This document shows positions 45,582 to 55,498 of a stretch of DNA of 64,000 nt, in pieces. Origin of the DNA: Acinetobacter radioresistens DSM 6976 = NBRC 102413 = CIP 103788 (GTDB taxonomy: Bacteria > Pseudomonadota > Gammaproteobacteria > Pseudomonadales > Moraxellaceae); assembly GCF_006757745.1 (NCBI RefSeq), contig NZ_AP019740.1:1984001-2048000 (forward strand). Reading direction: 5' to 3'. Within the stretch, counting starts at the first letter, position 1, and each line of letters begins with the position of its first letter. The position numbers were made by a program, and so were the translations under genes. The notes below the pieces were generated by a model. The model saw only the letters and a program-made list of their open reading frames with translations. It did not search any database and was not told the origin of the DNA.

Positions 45582-45772
45582 CAAGAATGAAACAAAAGCT
45601 GAAAGGGCTGGTCATATTTTCCAATATATTGCTTATAATTTCATAAAATATCGCTAATTTTTTACAAAATTATCTTACAGGCTTATCTGTTCAGAATTCT
45701 AGAGATATGAATACTTAAATTGGGTGAATAAAATCACTTAGCAAATCATGTAGTTCTTACTCAAGACTCTAG

Positions 45773-46708
45773 CTAGTCATCTTTTAAACGGGTCTGGTAA
45801 GATTTCAGATTACGTACCAGATCCTGTTTATTTTTTTGCTGTCGGTATAAATGTAAGCTTCCTTCTACTACTAACACCAATACTGCACACCAGATAGGAA
45901 TATAGGTCAGCCATTCATCGCCTGAGATTGCTTCGCCCAAGGCAACTGAAGCCAAGGCTAGCAGTACAGGTTCCAGATAGCTGAGCAAGCCAAAAATTAC
46001 CATAGGCAAATAACGGCTTGCCAAAATATAACTGCCCAAGCCTAATGCACTTAACGCTCCCAGACCTGCTATCGCCGGGAATAGGTGGGGATAAGCAAGA
46101 AACTGACTGTAACTATGTAGACCAATGCTGCTCGAATAAACTGCAACCGGAAGAATTAATACAATATCCCACCAGAAGCCTCCCAGATGATCTGTATGAA
46201 TTTTTTTTCGCAAAAAGAAGTAAAAGGGATAGGCTACGGCGACATAGGCTGTTTCCCAAGCTATACCGCCGATTCGCCAGAGTTCATGGCCAACACCTAT
46301 AGCTGCCAGTGCCACTGCCACTACCTGAAATCTTGACAACTTTTCTTTAAATAAAATACACCCTATCAGCACCATGACCAGTGGTAATAAGAAATAGCCC
46401 AATGAAACCTGTAAGCCTCGTCCATTCATTGGACCCCACAGAAAGAGCCATAACTGGGAAGTACATAAAATGGAGCTAACCAATAACATTAGAATAAATT
46501 GAGGTTTGGCTTTAAGCCGCTGCCAAATAGCAGAAATATATTTAAAATCACCACTCCAATACATAAAAAATGTCAGAAATGGCAAAGTTGATAGCATACG
46601 CCAAGCAAAGGTTTGCTCACTATTAAGAGGAGCAAGAAAGGTTGTAAAAAAATAGAGAACCCCGAAGGTGAGTGATGCTGTAACGGATAGCACAACGCCT
46701 TTAAACAC
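45773..46708 (-). CDS. rarD: RarD-type EamA family permease (311 aa)
   Basis: Inner-membrane protein with about ten helices in two EamA halves. The N-terminus FTTFLAPLNSEQTFAWRMLS and GLQVSLGYFLLPLVMVLIGCILFKEK are typical of RarD. The E. coli protein is tied to chloramphenicol sensitivity only by mutant phenotype. The transported compound is unknown. It stands alone on the - strand. Confidence 0.85.
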   Translation of the reverse strand: MFKGVVLSVTASLTFGVLYFFTTFLAPLNSEQTFAWRMLSTLPFLTFFMYWSGDFKYISAIWQRLKAKPQFILMLLVSSILCTSQLWLFLWGPMNGRGLQVSLGYFLLPLVMVLIGCILFKEKLSRFQVVAVALAAIGVGHELWRIGGIAWETAYVAVAYPFYFFLRKKIHTDHLGGFWWDIVLILPVAVYSSSIGLHSYSQFLAYPHLFPAIAGLGALSALGLGSYILASRYLPMVIFGLLSYLEPVLLALASVALGEAISGDEWLTYIPIWCAVLVLVVEGSLHLYRQQKNKQDLVRNLKSYQTRLKDD

Positions 46709-46839
46709 TTTCTACTGCCCCTCTATTTTTTAATCTTGCATTATAAAGGAGCAGAAAAGATAAATGGAAAATTCATCTATTTATTTAAAAATCATACTTA
46801 AACATGTTTTCTAAGACTCAGAAGATCAAGACAAATCTA

Positions 46840-47424
46840 TTATTTAGTCGTATGTTGAGTATGAATAATATCATCAAGCTTATAACCCAATGAAGAAGCG
46901 TAATTCAGGTATTCATTTACCACGTCCTGTTTAACCTGTGGTGTACGTGACAGTACCCAAAGGTACTTTCGAGAAGGTTCCCCTACCAGTACTGTCTGGT
47001 AATTGTCATCAAGCTTCAAGATCCAATAATCGCCTCGGCCTAAGGGTAACCAACGAATTGCCTCTGGCAGGAAACTGACTTCAAGTTTACTGTTAAATGG
47101 AGGGTTAATCACATATGCTTCACCTAGTGAACGCATCATTTTACCTTCCTGGGTATAGCAGCGATTATCTACTGTTATGTTGCCATTTTCATTTAAAGTA
47201 TAGGTAGCTGTAACATCACGCGCACATTTTCGCTGAAAGTACATAGGTTTTCGGGCTACTTCGTACCATACACCCAGATACTTATCCAGTTCAACTCGCT
47301 CAACCACAGGCATGGTTTTACTTTGCGCATACGCCATTGTCCCGACAGCAAGACCAGTTAGCAATGCTCCCCCTACTGCAATCTTTGTTAATTGCCAACC
47401 TGCTTTTGATATATTTTTAGTCAT
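46840..47424 (-). CDS. lipocalin family protein (194 aa)
   Basis: Blc-like bacterial lipocalin: first strand LDKYLGVWYEVARKP with the GxW signature (about 45-52), a conserved Cys pair (RKCARDVTA and DNRCYTQ), and VLSRTPQV near the end. N-terminal hydrophobic helix about 12-34 ends AYAQS, so it may be exported by signal peptidase I; there is no lipobox, unlike E. coli Blc. Lipocalins bind lipids or other hydrophobic ligands. Confidence 0.88.
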   Translation of the reverse strand: MTKNISKAGWQLTKIAVGGALLTGLAVGTMAYAQSKTMPVVERVELDKYLGVWYEVARKPMYFQRKCARDVTATYTLNENGNITVDNRCYTQEGKMMRSLGEAYVINPPFNSKLEVSFLPEAIRWLPLGRGDYWILKLDDNYQTVLVGEPSRKYLWVLSRTPQVKQDVVNEYLNYASSLGYKLDDIIHTQHTTK

Positions 47425-47547
47425 AGCACATGAAACCTCGTAGAAATGAAAGAGTTATTTCACAGAATAATCTAACTTAACTTGTTCTTTTTGCACTCTT
47501 TGTAGTGTTATGTTATGAATTTGCTGCGAAAAACTTTCAGCCTGCCA

Positions 47548-49569
47548 CTATTGTAACATTTGGGCTTTTAGCCGCAGAATTTCATCACGAAGACGGGCTG
47601 CCTGTTCAAACTGTAACTCTTTAGAAGCTTTAAGCATTTCTTTTTCCAGCTTCGCCATATGCTTACTTAGAAGTTTTGGATCAGCTAAAATATGCCGTTC
47701 ATCGGCTGTCAGAGAAAGTGCCTGCGCGGTGATTTTCTCATCAATCTCGTCCTCAGCTAATACTTCTCCAGTATCAATTTCTTTAATGACCTGACGCACT
47801 GCACTACGCGGAATAATTCCATGCAATTCATTAAATTCAATCTGTTTGTTACGGCGACGTTCTGTTTCATCAATTGCTTTTTGCATAGAGTCCGTAATGC
47901 GGTCAGCATATAAGATTGCCTTGCCCTTAATATTACGTGCGGCGCGACCAATGGTCTGAATGAGTGAACGCTCGGAACGCAAAAAACCTTCCTTATCTGC
48001 ATCCAGAATCGCGACAAGGGATACTTCTGGCATATCTAGGCCTTCTCGTAACAGGTTAATGCCGACCAATACATCAAACACCCCGGTACGAAGTTCATGA
48101 ATAATTTTTACTCGCTCCACAGTATCGATATCTGAATGAAGATAGGCTACTTTTACCCCGTATTCTTTCAAATAAGCAGTTAAATCTTCAGCCATACGCT
48201 TAGTAAGAGTGGTCACCAGTACACGCTCATTTAAATTTTTACGTATGTTGATTTCTGATAGCACATCATCGACCTGAGTTAATACTGGACGTATTTCAAT
48301 TTCCGGATCAATCAGTCCGGTTGGCCGTACTACCTGCTCTACTACCTGTTCTGACTTTTCCAGTTCATAACGGGCAGGTGTAGCACTTACAAAGACCGTA
48401 GTGGGTATAATCCGCTCCCATTCCTCAAATTTCATGGGCCGGTTATCCAGCGCACTAGGCAAACGGAAGCCATAATTTACGAGGTTCTCTTTACGGGAAC
48501 GGTCTCCTTTATACATGGCTCCAATTTGCGGTACAGTAACATGTGATTCATCAATAATCAGCAGAGCATCATCAGGTACATAGTCAAACAGAGTCGGAGG
48601 TGCATCACCCGGACGACGTCCAGATAAATGGCGTGAATAGTTTTCGATACCGTTGGTATAACCCAGCTGTTGCATCATTTCCAGATCATACCGGGTACGT
48701 TGTTCGATACGCTGGGCTTCAAGCAGTTTATCGTGTTCGCGAAAGAATTTAAGCTGGTCTTTTAGCTCGTCACGAATAGTATCAATTGCACGAACCAGAT
48801 TATCTTTTGGTGTCACATAATGACTTTTCGGGTAAATTGTTACACGGGGTACCTTGCGCAGCATTTTGCCAGTTAAAGGGTCAAACCAGCGTATTGAATC
48901 TACTTCGTCATCAAACAGTTCAATACGGATCGCATTCTGTTCTGACTCTGCCGGAAAAATATCCATAATTTCACCGCGGATCCGATAGGTACCACGCACA
49001 AACTCAAGCTCGTTACGGGTATATTGCATCTCTACAAGACGGCGGATAATATCGTCACGGCCAACACGGTCTCCCTGAACAATATGCAGTAGCATTTTCA
49101 TATAGGCTTCAGGATCACCCAAGCCATAAATAGCAGAGACCGAAGCGACAATAATAGCATCACGACGTTCTAGTAAAGAACGGGTAGCAGACAACCGCAT
49201 CTGGTCAATGTGGTCATTAATTGCCGCATCTTTTTCAATAAAGGTATCAGAGGACGGAACATAAGCTTCTGGTTGATAATAGTCATAATAACTGACGAAG
49301 TATTCAACGGCATTATTGGGGAAAAAAGCTTTAAATTCGCCATAGAGCTGGGCAGCTAAAGTCTTATTATGTGCCATTACAATGGTGGGCCGCTGGGTTT
49401 GTGCAATGACATTCGCCATAGTATAGGTCTTACCTGAACCCGTCACCCCAAGTAACAGTTGACTTTTATACCCTTGCTGGATGCCTTTAACCAGTTTCTC
49501 AATAGCCTGTGGCTGGTCTCCGGCAGGCGCATACTGTGTAACCAATTCAAAAGGACGGCTCTCGCTCAC
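47548..49569 (-). CDS. uvrB: excinuclease ABC subunit B (673 aa)
   Basis: DNA damage verification in nucleotide excision repair, with UvrA and UvrC. Walker A GVTGSGKT (about 43-50), the damage-probing beta-hairpin [19 protein letters not shown] box, helicase motifs [20 protein letters not shown] in part and QTIGRAARN, and a C-terminal UVR domain ([20 protein letters not shown]). Full length compared with E. coli (673). Confidence 0.97.
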   Translation of the reverse strand: MSESRPFELVTQYAPAGDQPQAIEKLVKGIQQGYKSQLLLGVTGSGKTYTMANVIAQTQRPTIVMAHNKTLAAQLYGEFKAFFPNNAVEYFVSYYDYYQPEAYVPSSDTFIEKDAAINDHIDQMRLSATRSLLERRDAIIVASVSAIYGLGDPEAYMKMLLHIVQGDRVGRDDIIRRLVEMQYTRNELEFVRGTYRIRGEIMDIFPAESEQNAIRIELFDDEVDSIRWFDPLTGKMLRKVPRVTIYPKSHYVTPKDNLVRAIDTIRDELKDQLKFFREHDKLLEAQRIEQRTRYDLEMMQQLGYTNGIENYSRHLSGRRPGDAPPTLFDYVPDDALLIIDESHVTVPQIGAMYKGDRSRKENLVNYGFRLPSALDNRPMKFEEWERIIPTTVFVSATPARYELEKSEQVVEQVVRPTGLIDPEIEIRPVLTQVDDVLSEINIRKNLNERVLVTTLTKRMAEDLTAYLKEYGVKVAYLHSDIDTVERVKIIHELRTGVFDVLVGINLLREGLDMPEVSLVAILDADKEGFLRSERSLIQTIGRAARNIKGKAILYADRITDSMQKAIDETERRRNKQIEFNELHGIIPRSAVRQVIKEIDTGEVLAEDEIDEKITAQALSLTADERHILADPKLLSKHMAKLEKEMLKASKELQFEQAARLRDEILRLKAQMLQ

Positions 49570-49762
49570 TGATACTCTTCTCTGCTCATGATTGACCTGT
49601 ATATTTTAACAGAATTCGGGCACTAACTCTTTTATGTTTAAGCGTTTCCTGATAGCTTTTTGCTATGTTTTGGTTACACTTCAAAGCGCTCAAGATTTCA
49701 CTTGACCCTATGCATTTTCAGCGGCAACATGACAACACACTTCTCTAAAAAGTCTGGTTAAT

Positions 49763-50566
49763 ATGGTCTACCAATATCACGATGAAAGTATTATCAAAGC
49801 TTTGCCTGAAGATACTGTATTTGTATTTGGCAGTAATCTGGCAGGCGAACACAGTGATGGCGCTGCCCGGGTAGCCCACCAGTATTTTGGAGCAGTAAAA
49901 GGTGTGGGTCGAGGTTGGGCGGGGCAAAGTTATGCTATCCCCACTTTAAACGAGCATATTCAGCAAATGCCACTTAGCCAGATTGAGCATTATGTAGAGG
50001 ATTTCAAGGTTTATACCCGTAACCACCCTAAAATGAAATATTTTATTACCGCCTTGGGTTGTGGTATTGCAGGCTACAAAGTTTCAGATATTGCTCCATT
50101 TTTTAAAGGTATTTCAAAAAATGTGATACTTCCTGAATCTTTTAAGCCTTATGTAGAACGAAATGCTTTAAAACAGTTTCCGACCCTGACCCAAGATATG
50201 GTAAGACAATTTATTAATGATGAGGTCATTTTCTATTTTAATCATGGTAGTGACTCGTTTGAGGCGGCTTTAGACAAAACCCGGTTGAAAAAAGCTGAAA
50301 AAGCCGTTGCCCTGATTGTACTTAATGAAGATATGTATCCTCGTGACCGCTATGGACGTGGCCGCGAACATGAAATCAGTGATATTTTATCTAAATTCAA
50401 TGGTAAAATTTATGATTTCCCGGAAAATACTGAAGGAGCCTTGGTATTTACTGGTGTCATCATCGCATTGATGGAACTTTATGATTTTAATGAACAGGAT
50501 TTTATTCGCCTTTGGGAAGGAGAAATTGAAATTGAGCATCCGGTCAATCGGCTTGCCAAAGCTTAA
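49763..50566 (+). CDS. A1S_2505-family (macro-like) protein with extra C-terminal domain (267 aa)
   Basis: Residues about 17-125 read like the A1S_2505 phage non-structural family: VFVFGSNLAGEHSDGAARVA, then GWAGQSYAIPT and FITALGCGIAGYKVSDIAPF. The GSN...GxA and GIAGY loops recall macro (ADP-ribose-binding) domains. The C-terminal half (about 135-267) has YFNHGSDSF, ALIVLNEDMYPRDRYGRGREHE and an acidic end, and I do not recognise it. It stands alone between uvrB and a GGDEF gene. A nucleotide or ADP-ribose ligand is inference. Confidence 0.75.
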   Translation: MVYQYHDESIIKALPEDTVFVFGSNLAGEHSDGAARVAHQYFGAVKGVGRGWAGQSYAIPTLNEHIQQMPLSQIEHYVEDFKVYTRNHPKMKYFITALGCGIAGYKVSDIAPFFKGISKNVILPESFKPYVERNALKQFPTLTQDMVRQFINDEVIFYFNHGSDSFEAALDKTRLKKAEKAVALIVLNEDMYPRDRYGRGREHEISDILSKFNGKIYDFPENTEGALVFTGVIIALMELYDFNEQDFIRLWEGEIEIEHPVNRLAKA

Positions 50567-50787
50567 AATTTAATTTTATTATATATTTATAAATTACTGG
50601 GCTGAAACTAGAAATATTAAAAGTAAAATATGACAGATTTTTAGATTATTAACTTATTCAGCTCAGTAATTACAGCTTCAGAAATATCTGTTATCCAGAT
50701 AACCACTTATTTTCATCGGCTTATTTGTTCTAAAAAAATCTGTTTACCCCTATACTCTCGCCAGTCACCTAAAATGTGGATATAAGC

Positions 50788-52221
50788 ATGGAACTGTTTG
50801 ATTCTTCAATATTTGATCTGTCTCCAATTCCCATGTGGCTTGAAGATTATAGTGAAATCAAAAAACAGTTCGATGTCTGGCGTTCAGAGGGTATAAATGA
50901 TCTGGCCGCATTTCTCAAAGAAGATGTAGAACGGGTACGCAGCTGTGCTCATAAAATCAAGGTCATTCGGGTCAATCCCAAAACTTTAGAAGTTTTTGAA
51001 GCAGACAGCCAGCAAGATCTGATTAAACATACTGCAAATATTTTTCAGCAGGACATGTATCAAACCCACATTCAGGAACTAGTAGCACTATGGCAGGGAG
51101 AAACCGAATTTTTTAGTACTGCTGTAAATTATACCCTAACTGGTAAACGTTTAGATATTCAGTTAAGAGCTATCGTTTTACCTGGTTATGAACATGATCT
51201 TTCACGCCTGCTTCTAACCACAGAAGATATTACCCACTACGAAAATGCCCGACGTCAGGAAGAAAAGAACCGTATTCTTGCCGAATCATTATTTATCTAT
51301 TCACCGACTTCTTTATGGGTAGAAGATTTCAGTCGCATCAAACAGCGTTTTGATCAGCTAAAACAGCTAAATATTCAGGATTTCCATACCTTTTTAGATG
51401 TTCATAGTGAGTTCGTTAACCAGTGTATCGATGATATTGTGATTATCGACGTAAATCAGGCAACACTGGACCTGTTTAAAGCGCCAGATAAAGAGAGTTT
51501 ATTAAAAAATACTGATCAGATTTTTGCTGACGAGATGCAGCAGACCTTCCGTGAACAGCTGATTGAACTCTGGAATGGTAATCTGCATCACCAGCGTGAA
51601 GCAGTTAATTATGCGCTTGATGGCAGTGTCCGTCATGTTATTTTGCAATTTACCGTATTTCCCGGTTATGAAGAAGACTGGGGAATGGTGCAGGTCGCTT
51701 TAACTGATATCAGCGCACGTAAAAAGGCTGAAAATTATCTGGAATATCTGGGCAGGCATGATGTGCTGACTCAGCTCTGCAACCGGGCCTTCTTTTCTGA
51801 GGAAGTCAAACGTCTTGAACGTAGCCGTTTGCGTCCTGTTTCCTGTATTTTTATAGACATGAACAGTTTAAAGGAAATTAATGACACCTTAGGTCATGAT
51901 ATTGGTGATGGGCTATTGCGCAGAGTCGGAAACGTACTTAATCAGGCGATTGAAAACACCCGTTATACTGCATCACGCATTGGAGGTGATGAGTTCGTCA
52001 TTCTCTTACCTACAGCTACAGAAGCTGAAACACTGACTGCAACGCAAACTATTGAAGAACTGTTCAAGATTGATAACCAGTATTATGCCAGCCAACCTAT
52101 CAGTATTTCCATGGGATGTGCTACGAGCAGGGAAAATGAAAGCATAGAAGCTTTATTAAAACGTGCTGATCAGCAGATGTATCAGAAAAAACAACATTAT
52201 TACCAAAACAGCACGCTATAA
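50788..52221 (+). CDS. diguanylate cyclase with duplicated PAS-like sensor domains (477 aa)
   Basis: Soluble cyclic di-GMP synthase. Two tandem copies of a PAS-like module (about 1-150 and 160-310) match in order: SPxxxWxEDxSxIKxxF, then NxxTLxxFxA, AVNYxLxG and FPGYE/LPGYE. A short linker leads to a GGDEF domain with RIGGDEFVILLP (GGDEF at 399-403) and GRHDVLTQLCNRAFF. The active site is intact. No membrane helix. Start ATG 50788; an in-frame GTG at 50776 would add four residues. Confidence 0.88.
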   Translation: MELFDSSIFDLSPIPMWLEDYSEIKKQFDVWRSEGINDLAAFLKEDVERVRSCAHKIKVIRVNPKTLEVFEADSQQDLIKHTANIFQQDMYQTHIQELVALWQGETEFFSTAVNYTLTGKRLDIQLRAIVLPGYEHDLSRLLLTTEDITHYENARRQEEKNRILAESLFIYSPTSLWVEDFSRIKQRFDQLKQLNIQDFHTFLDVHSEFVNQCIDDIVIIDVNQATLDLFKAPDKESLLKNTDQIFADEMQQTFREQLIELWNGNLHHQREAVNYALDGSVRHVILQFTVFPGYEEDWGMVQVALTDISARKKAENYLEYLGRHDVLTQLCNRAFFSEEVKRLERSRLRPVSCIFIDMNSLKEINDTLGHDIGDGLLRRVGNVLNQAIENTRYTASRIGGDEFVILLPTATEAETLTATQTIEELFKIDNQYYASQPISISMGCATSRENESIEALLKRADQQMYQKKQHYYQNSTL

Positions 52222-52270
52222 ATTAAACTGTGTGGGGTTATAAAAACAGGCGATCTATCTGCTTTTATAA

Positions 52271-52438
52271 CTAACGCTTACCCATAGAGCGCCGAGTGCC
52301 ACGTGGCGGAGCCCATGTACGGTCGGCATAGTTTTCAGCTTTAGGGCGAACGTGGTTATGCACAGCAACCTGCTCTGGATGATCGGCTGCCGGCACTGGA
52401 AACGGGAGCTTGACCAGTGGCTTTTTGTTTTGGCTCAT
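52271..52438 (-). CDS. small basic protein (55 aa)
   Basis: ATG at 52438 reads MSQNKKPLVKLPFPVPAADH and so on, ending PRGTRRSMGKR. It is basic, Pro-rich and probably largely disordered, with a conserved-looking ENYADRTWAPPRGTRR end. No clear ribosome site; it lies alone between a GGDEF gene and the aminotransferase. A plausible conserved small protein; function unknown. Confidence 0.5.
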   Translation of the reverse strand: MSQNKKPLVKLPFPVPAADHPEQVAVHNHVRPKAENYADRTWAPPRGTRRSMGKR

Positions 52439-52650
52439 ACACTAACTCAAAATAAAACAATCCATATTGTAACGTGCTTTTCCGTTCAAATCGAACAGAC
52501 ATTCCGGGATTTTTTGTAGCTTCATCATGAGGTGATTCCATCTTTTTCATTTTTTTACTGATATAGTAATTTTTACACGCCCTTTAAGCAGTTTTTACGC
52601 TAAGATAATATTGCTTTTTATTTTTAATCCCCATAAGAAGGAATATTGCC

Positions 52651-53886
52651 GTGGACGTACGTCTCTCTGATCGTGTAAATGCCATCAAACCGTCCCCAAC
52701 GCTTGCTGTAACCAATAAAGCGGCTGAGTTAAAAGCTGCTGGAAAGAATGTGATTGGTTTGGGCGCAGGTGAACCTGATTTTGATACACCACAACACATC
52801 AAAGACGCTGCTATTACAGCGATCAATAATGGTTTTACTAAATATACCGCTGTTGACGGTACGCCAGGCCTAAAAAAAGCAATTATTGCCAAGTTTAAAC
52901 GTGACAATAATCTGGATTACCAACCAAACCAGATTCTGGTCTCTTGCGGTGGTAAACAGTCATTTTTTAACCTTGCACTCGCACTTTTAAATAAAGGTGA
53001 TGAAGTAATTATTCCTGCACCTTACTGGGTCAGTTATCCAGATATGGTGATTATTGCTGAAGGTGTACCTGTTATTGTGAAATGCGGTGAAGAGCAGCGT
53101 TTCAAAATTACACCTGAACAGCTGGAAGCTGCAATTACTGACAAAACCCGTCTGGTAGTATTAAACAGCCCTTCCAACCCTACAGGCATGATTTATACCA
53201 AAGCTGAACTGGAAGCTCTAGCTGAGGTCCTTCGCAAATATCCGGAAGTTTATATTGCATCTGATGATATGTATGAACCGATCCGCTGGGATGATGAATT
53301 TTATAATATCGCAACTGTTGCGCCAGATTTATATGACCGCACCATCGTATTAAATGGCGTATCTAAAGCTTATGCAATGACTGGCTGGCGTATTGGTTAT
53401 GCAGCAGGTCCTGCCAAGTTGATTGGGGCAATGAAAAAGATCCAGTCTCAGTCAACTTCTAACCCGACCTCAATTTCACAGGTGGCTGCAGAAGCTGCAC
53501 TTAATGGCCCACAAGATGTACTTGAGCCAATGATTGAAGCATTTAAGCGCCGCCATGACCTTGTTGTAAATGGTCTTAATGAAATCAATGGTATTTCTTG
53601 TCTGCCTGCAGATGGTGCTTTTTATGCCTATGCCAACATTAAACCTCTTATTCGTGCTAAAGGTCTTAAATCTTGCACAGAATTCTCTGAATGGTTACTG
53701 GAAGAAACTGGTGTTGCAGTAGTTCCAGGTGATGCATTTGGTCTGGGAGGTTTTATGCGTATTTCTTATGCTACTGCTGATGAAGTACTGGTAGATGCTC
53801 TGGCACGTATTAAAAAAGCAGCAGACTCGATTGAAGGTGTAGATGCAGCTGTTGCTTCTGTTGAGGCTGAAAAAGCTGCCAAATAA
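52651..53886 (+). CDS. aspC: PLP-dependent aminotransferase, aspartate aminotransferase type (411 aa)
   Basis: Class I fold, subgroup I-gamma (like Thermus and Rhizobium AspC): GLGAGEPDFDTPQHI, the FTKYTAVDGTPGLKKAI loop, NSPSNPTG, the PLP Lys in LNGVSKAYAMTGWRIGYAA, and the C-terminal Arg in GFMRISYA. The start is GTG at 52651 with GAAGGAA 7 nt upstream. It transfers amino groups between aspartate and 2-oxoglutarate; a prephenate activity is possible in this subgroup. The Ala/Glu-rich tail is about 25 residues longer than usual. Confidence 0.9.
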   Translation: MDVRLSDRVNAIKPSPTLAVTNKAAELKAAGKNVIGLGAGEPDFDTPQHIKDAAITAINNGFTKYTAVDGTPGLKKAIIAKFKRDNNLDYQPNQILVSCGGKQSFFNLALALLNKGDEVIIPAPYWVSYPDMVIIAEGVPVIVKCGEEQRFKITPEQLEAAITDKTRLVVLNSPSNPTGMIYTKAELEALAEVLRKYPEVYIASDDMYEPIRWDDEFYNIATVAPDLYDRTIVLNGVSKAYAMTGWRIGYAAGPAKLIGAMKKIQSQSTSNPTSISQVAAEAALNGPQDVLEPMIEAFKRRHDLVVNGLNEINGISCLPADGAFYAYANIKPLIRAKGLKSCTEFSEWLLEETGVAVVPGDAFGLGGFMRISYATADEVLVDALARIKKAADSIEGVDAAVASVEAEKAAK

Positions 53887-53899
53887 ATCCTGTAATTAG

Positions 53900-53929
53900 A
53901 AAAGCCTGCTTACATAGCAGGCTTTTTTT
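53900..53929 (+). terminator. aspC terminator
   Basis: Stem AAAAGCCTGC / GCAGGCTTTT with a 7-nt loop and a T run. Confidence 0.92.
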
Positions 53930-53945
53930 AGCTCGGGTTCACTGT

Positions 53946-54314
53946 CTATTTTAATTCTTCCAATATTTCCTTTTTCAAATAAAATTTTGGTTCTTTTGCA
54001 TCTGTCCACTGCACACCCCACTCGACGATTGCCATTAAAATAGGTTTTAAGTCCCTACCTTTGGCAGTCAGCACGTACTCAAAACGTTGCTGGCGGTCTA
54101 TGTAACTTTGTTTTTCCAGTATGCCTTCTTCAACCAAACGTTTTAAACGCTCTGCAAGTACATGCCGGGTAATTCCCAATGATTTTTGAAACTGTTCAAA
54201 ACGGGACAGTCCTAAAAATGCATCACGAATAATTAATAAAGTCCAGCGGTCACCAATCATGGCAAGTGTTTGTGCTACAGGACAGTTCTGCTGCTGGGTT
54301 TCAGACCATTTCAT
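53946..54314 (-). CDS. HxlR-family transcriptional regulator (122 aa)
   Basis: Winged-helix regulator. CPVAQTLAMIGDRWTLLIIRD and the recognition helix region FQKSLGITRHVLAERLKRL are characteristic; the conserved N-terminal Cys is Cys11. Redox or aldehyde sensing is known in some members. It is divergently placed from the PaaI-type thioesterase gene with 108 bp between, a layout suggesting that it controls it. Confidence 0.9.
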   Translation of the reverse strand: MKWSETQQQNCPVAQTLAMIGDRWTLLIIRDAFLGLSRFEQFQKSLGITRHVLAERLKRLVEEGILEKQSYIDRQQRFEYVLTAKGRDLKPILMAIVEWGVQWTDAKEPKFYLKKEILEELK

Positions 54315-54374
54315 TTCTGTCTAACATATAAAAATTTATTGACTTTAATTTAATCGATCCGCTAAGTTAATAAC

Positions 54375-54393
54375 AAGTTCCTTTTTAGAACTT
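54375..54393. promoter_or_regulatory. inverted repeat in the hxlR/paaI intergenic region
   Basis: AAGTTC (54375-54380) and GAACTT (54388-54393) with a 7-bp centre, 30-48 bp before the thioesterase start. A candidate operator for the HxlR protein. Confidence 0.4.
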
Positions 54394-54422
54394 TATAAAT
54401 TAATAGTAGAACAGGAAGAAAA

Positions 54423-54860
54423 ATGAAAGATCCCAAACAAATGACTGGTCTTGAACTGCTCACAGCAATGCGTGATGGGGTATTGCCCTCAGCCAGCATT
54501 GGCAAAACCATGCCCATGCAGTCTGTAGAAGTCACCCAGGGTACTGTTACCTTCAAGGTGAAAGCAGATGAGCGGCATCTGAACCCGTTAGGTGGTGTAC
54601 ATGGAGGCTTTGCAGCAACTGTTCTGGATTCTGTTACAGGCTGTGCAGTTCACAGTATGCTAGAAGCAGGTGCAGGATATGGAACTATAGATTTAAATAT
54701 TAAAATGTGCCGTCCAATCCCTAAAAACAAAGAATTACAAGCTACAGGAACCCTCATCAATCTCAGCAAGAACCTTGGTATTGCTGAAGGAAAAATTTTC
54801 GATGAAGAAGGAAAACTTTATGCTTTTGCAACAGCCACTTGCATGATTCTCCGTAATTAG
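54423..54860 (+). CDS. PaaI-type hotdog thioesterase (145 aa)
   Basis: Acyl-CoA thioesterase fold with the family motif HLNPLGGVHGGFAATVLDS (about 54-72), where GGVHGG includes the conserved Gly run and the preceding Asn-Pro, followed by a strand KMCRPIPKNKELQATGTL. Typical length. AGGAAG precedes the ATG. Substrate unknown. Divergent from a regulator gene, so expression is probably induced by an acyl or aldehyde signal. Confidence 0.88.
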   Translation: MKDPKQMTGLELLTAMRDGVLPSASIGKTMPMQSVEVTQGTVTFKVKADERHLNPLGGVHGGFAATVLDSVTGCAVHSMLEAGAGYGTIDLNIKMCRPIPKNKELQATGTLINLSKNLGIAEGKIFDEEGKLYAFATATCMILRN

Positions 54861-54875
54861 CAGCTATTCTTCTCC

Positions 54876-54920
54876 GGCTTGCTCCAGATTAAAAATCCTG
54901 AATCGAGCAAGCCTGTTTTT
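54876..54920 (+). terminator. terminator after the PaaI-type gene
   Basis: Stem GGCTTGCTC / GAGCAAGCC with a 20-nt loop, followed by TGTTTTT. Confidence 0.8.
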
Positions 54921-55039
54921 CAGCAAACTCTAACCTAGCTTTACGCTTTCAAAGTATTAAAATAATGCTCTCTTTAAGCGTTTCATCTCCATAGGCCAGC
55001 TATAAAGTTAATTATTATCTTAGGATTTCTAGGTTCTCT

Positions 55040-55498
55040 CTAAATTGCTGATTTCAGAAATTTACCCGAATTTATATGGTGCTTCTGCGGACGGGTCATT
55101 CCCTTATAAATACAGTAAAACTTAAAGGCGCTGTCTAACGGCACTGAGACTACATCTTGCTGTGAAGCTGACCAGACTTTTGCCTGATTCCGACCAGATA
55201 AGTTGCTGCCTGCGATTTGATAAATATACTGATCTTTCTTCAGCTGATGAATCTGTTGCGGTGTTGCTGAAAGAGTATCTAAAATTGAGGAATGGGTTTT
55301 TTCTATTAACCACTTTTCACTCAACCAGAGTTGTAGCAGATCACCTAAGTAAAGTTGATGTCTACCAGCTGGCCAAAGCTCAATAAAGGCTTCTGTTACC
55401 GGTGTAAAATACTGTTCAGCATCTTGAATAATAGAAAGATAATTTTTCTGATATAAAGAAAAATGAGAGAAAATCTGAGAAATAGATAGCGTATTCAT
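55040..55498 (-). CDS. hypothetical protein (152 aa)
   Basis: The start ATG 55498 (MNTLSISQIFSHFSLYQKNY) is preferred to an upstream in-frame start at 55534 because GGAGAAGG lies close before it. The product is cytoplasmic, aromatic-rich, with helices around LGDLLQLWLSEKWLIEK and a strand-rich C-terminus. No family recognised. It stands alone, converging on the PaaI-type gene. Confidence 0.6.
   Translation of the reverse strand: MNTLSISQIFSHFSLYQKNYLSIIQDAEQYFTPVTEAFIELWPAGRHQLYLGDLLQLWLSEKWLIEKTHSSILDTLSATPQQIHQLKKDQYIYQIAGSNLSGRNQAKVWSASQQDVVSVPLDSAFKFYCIYKGMTRPQKHHINSGKFLKSAI

Noticed and set aside
52237..52271. Terminator after the second GGDEF gene
   Set aside because: GTTATAAAA/TTTTATAAC pairs perfectly but the stem is all AT apart from the ends and overlaps the stop of the small gene on the other strand; left out as too weak.
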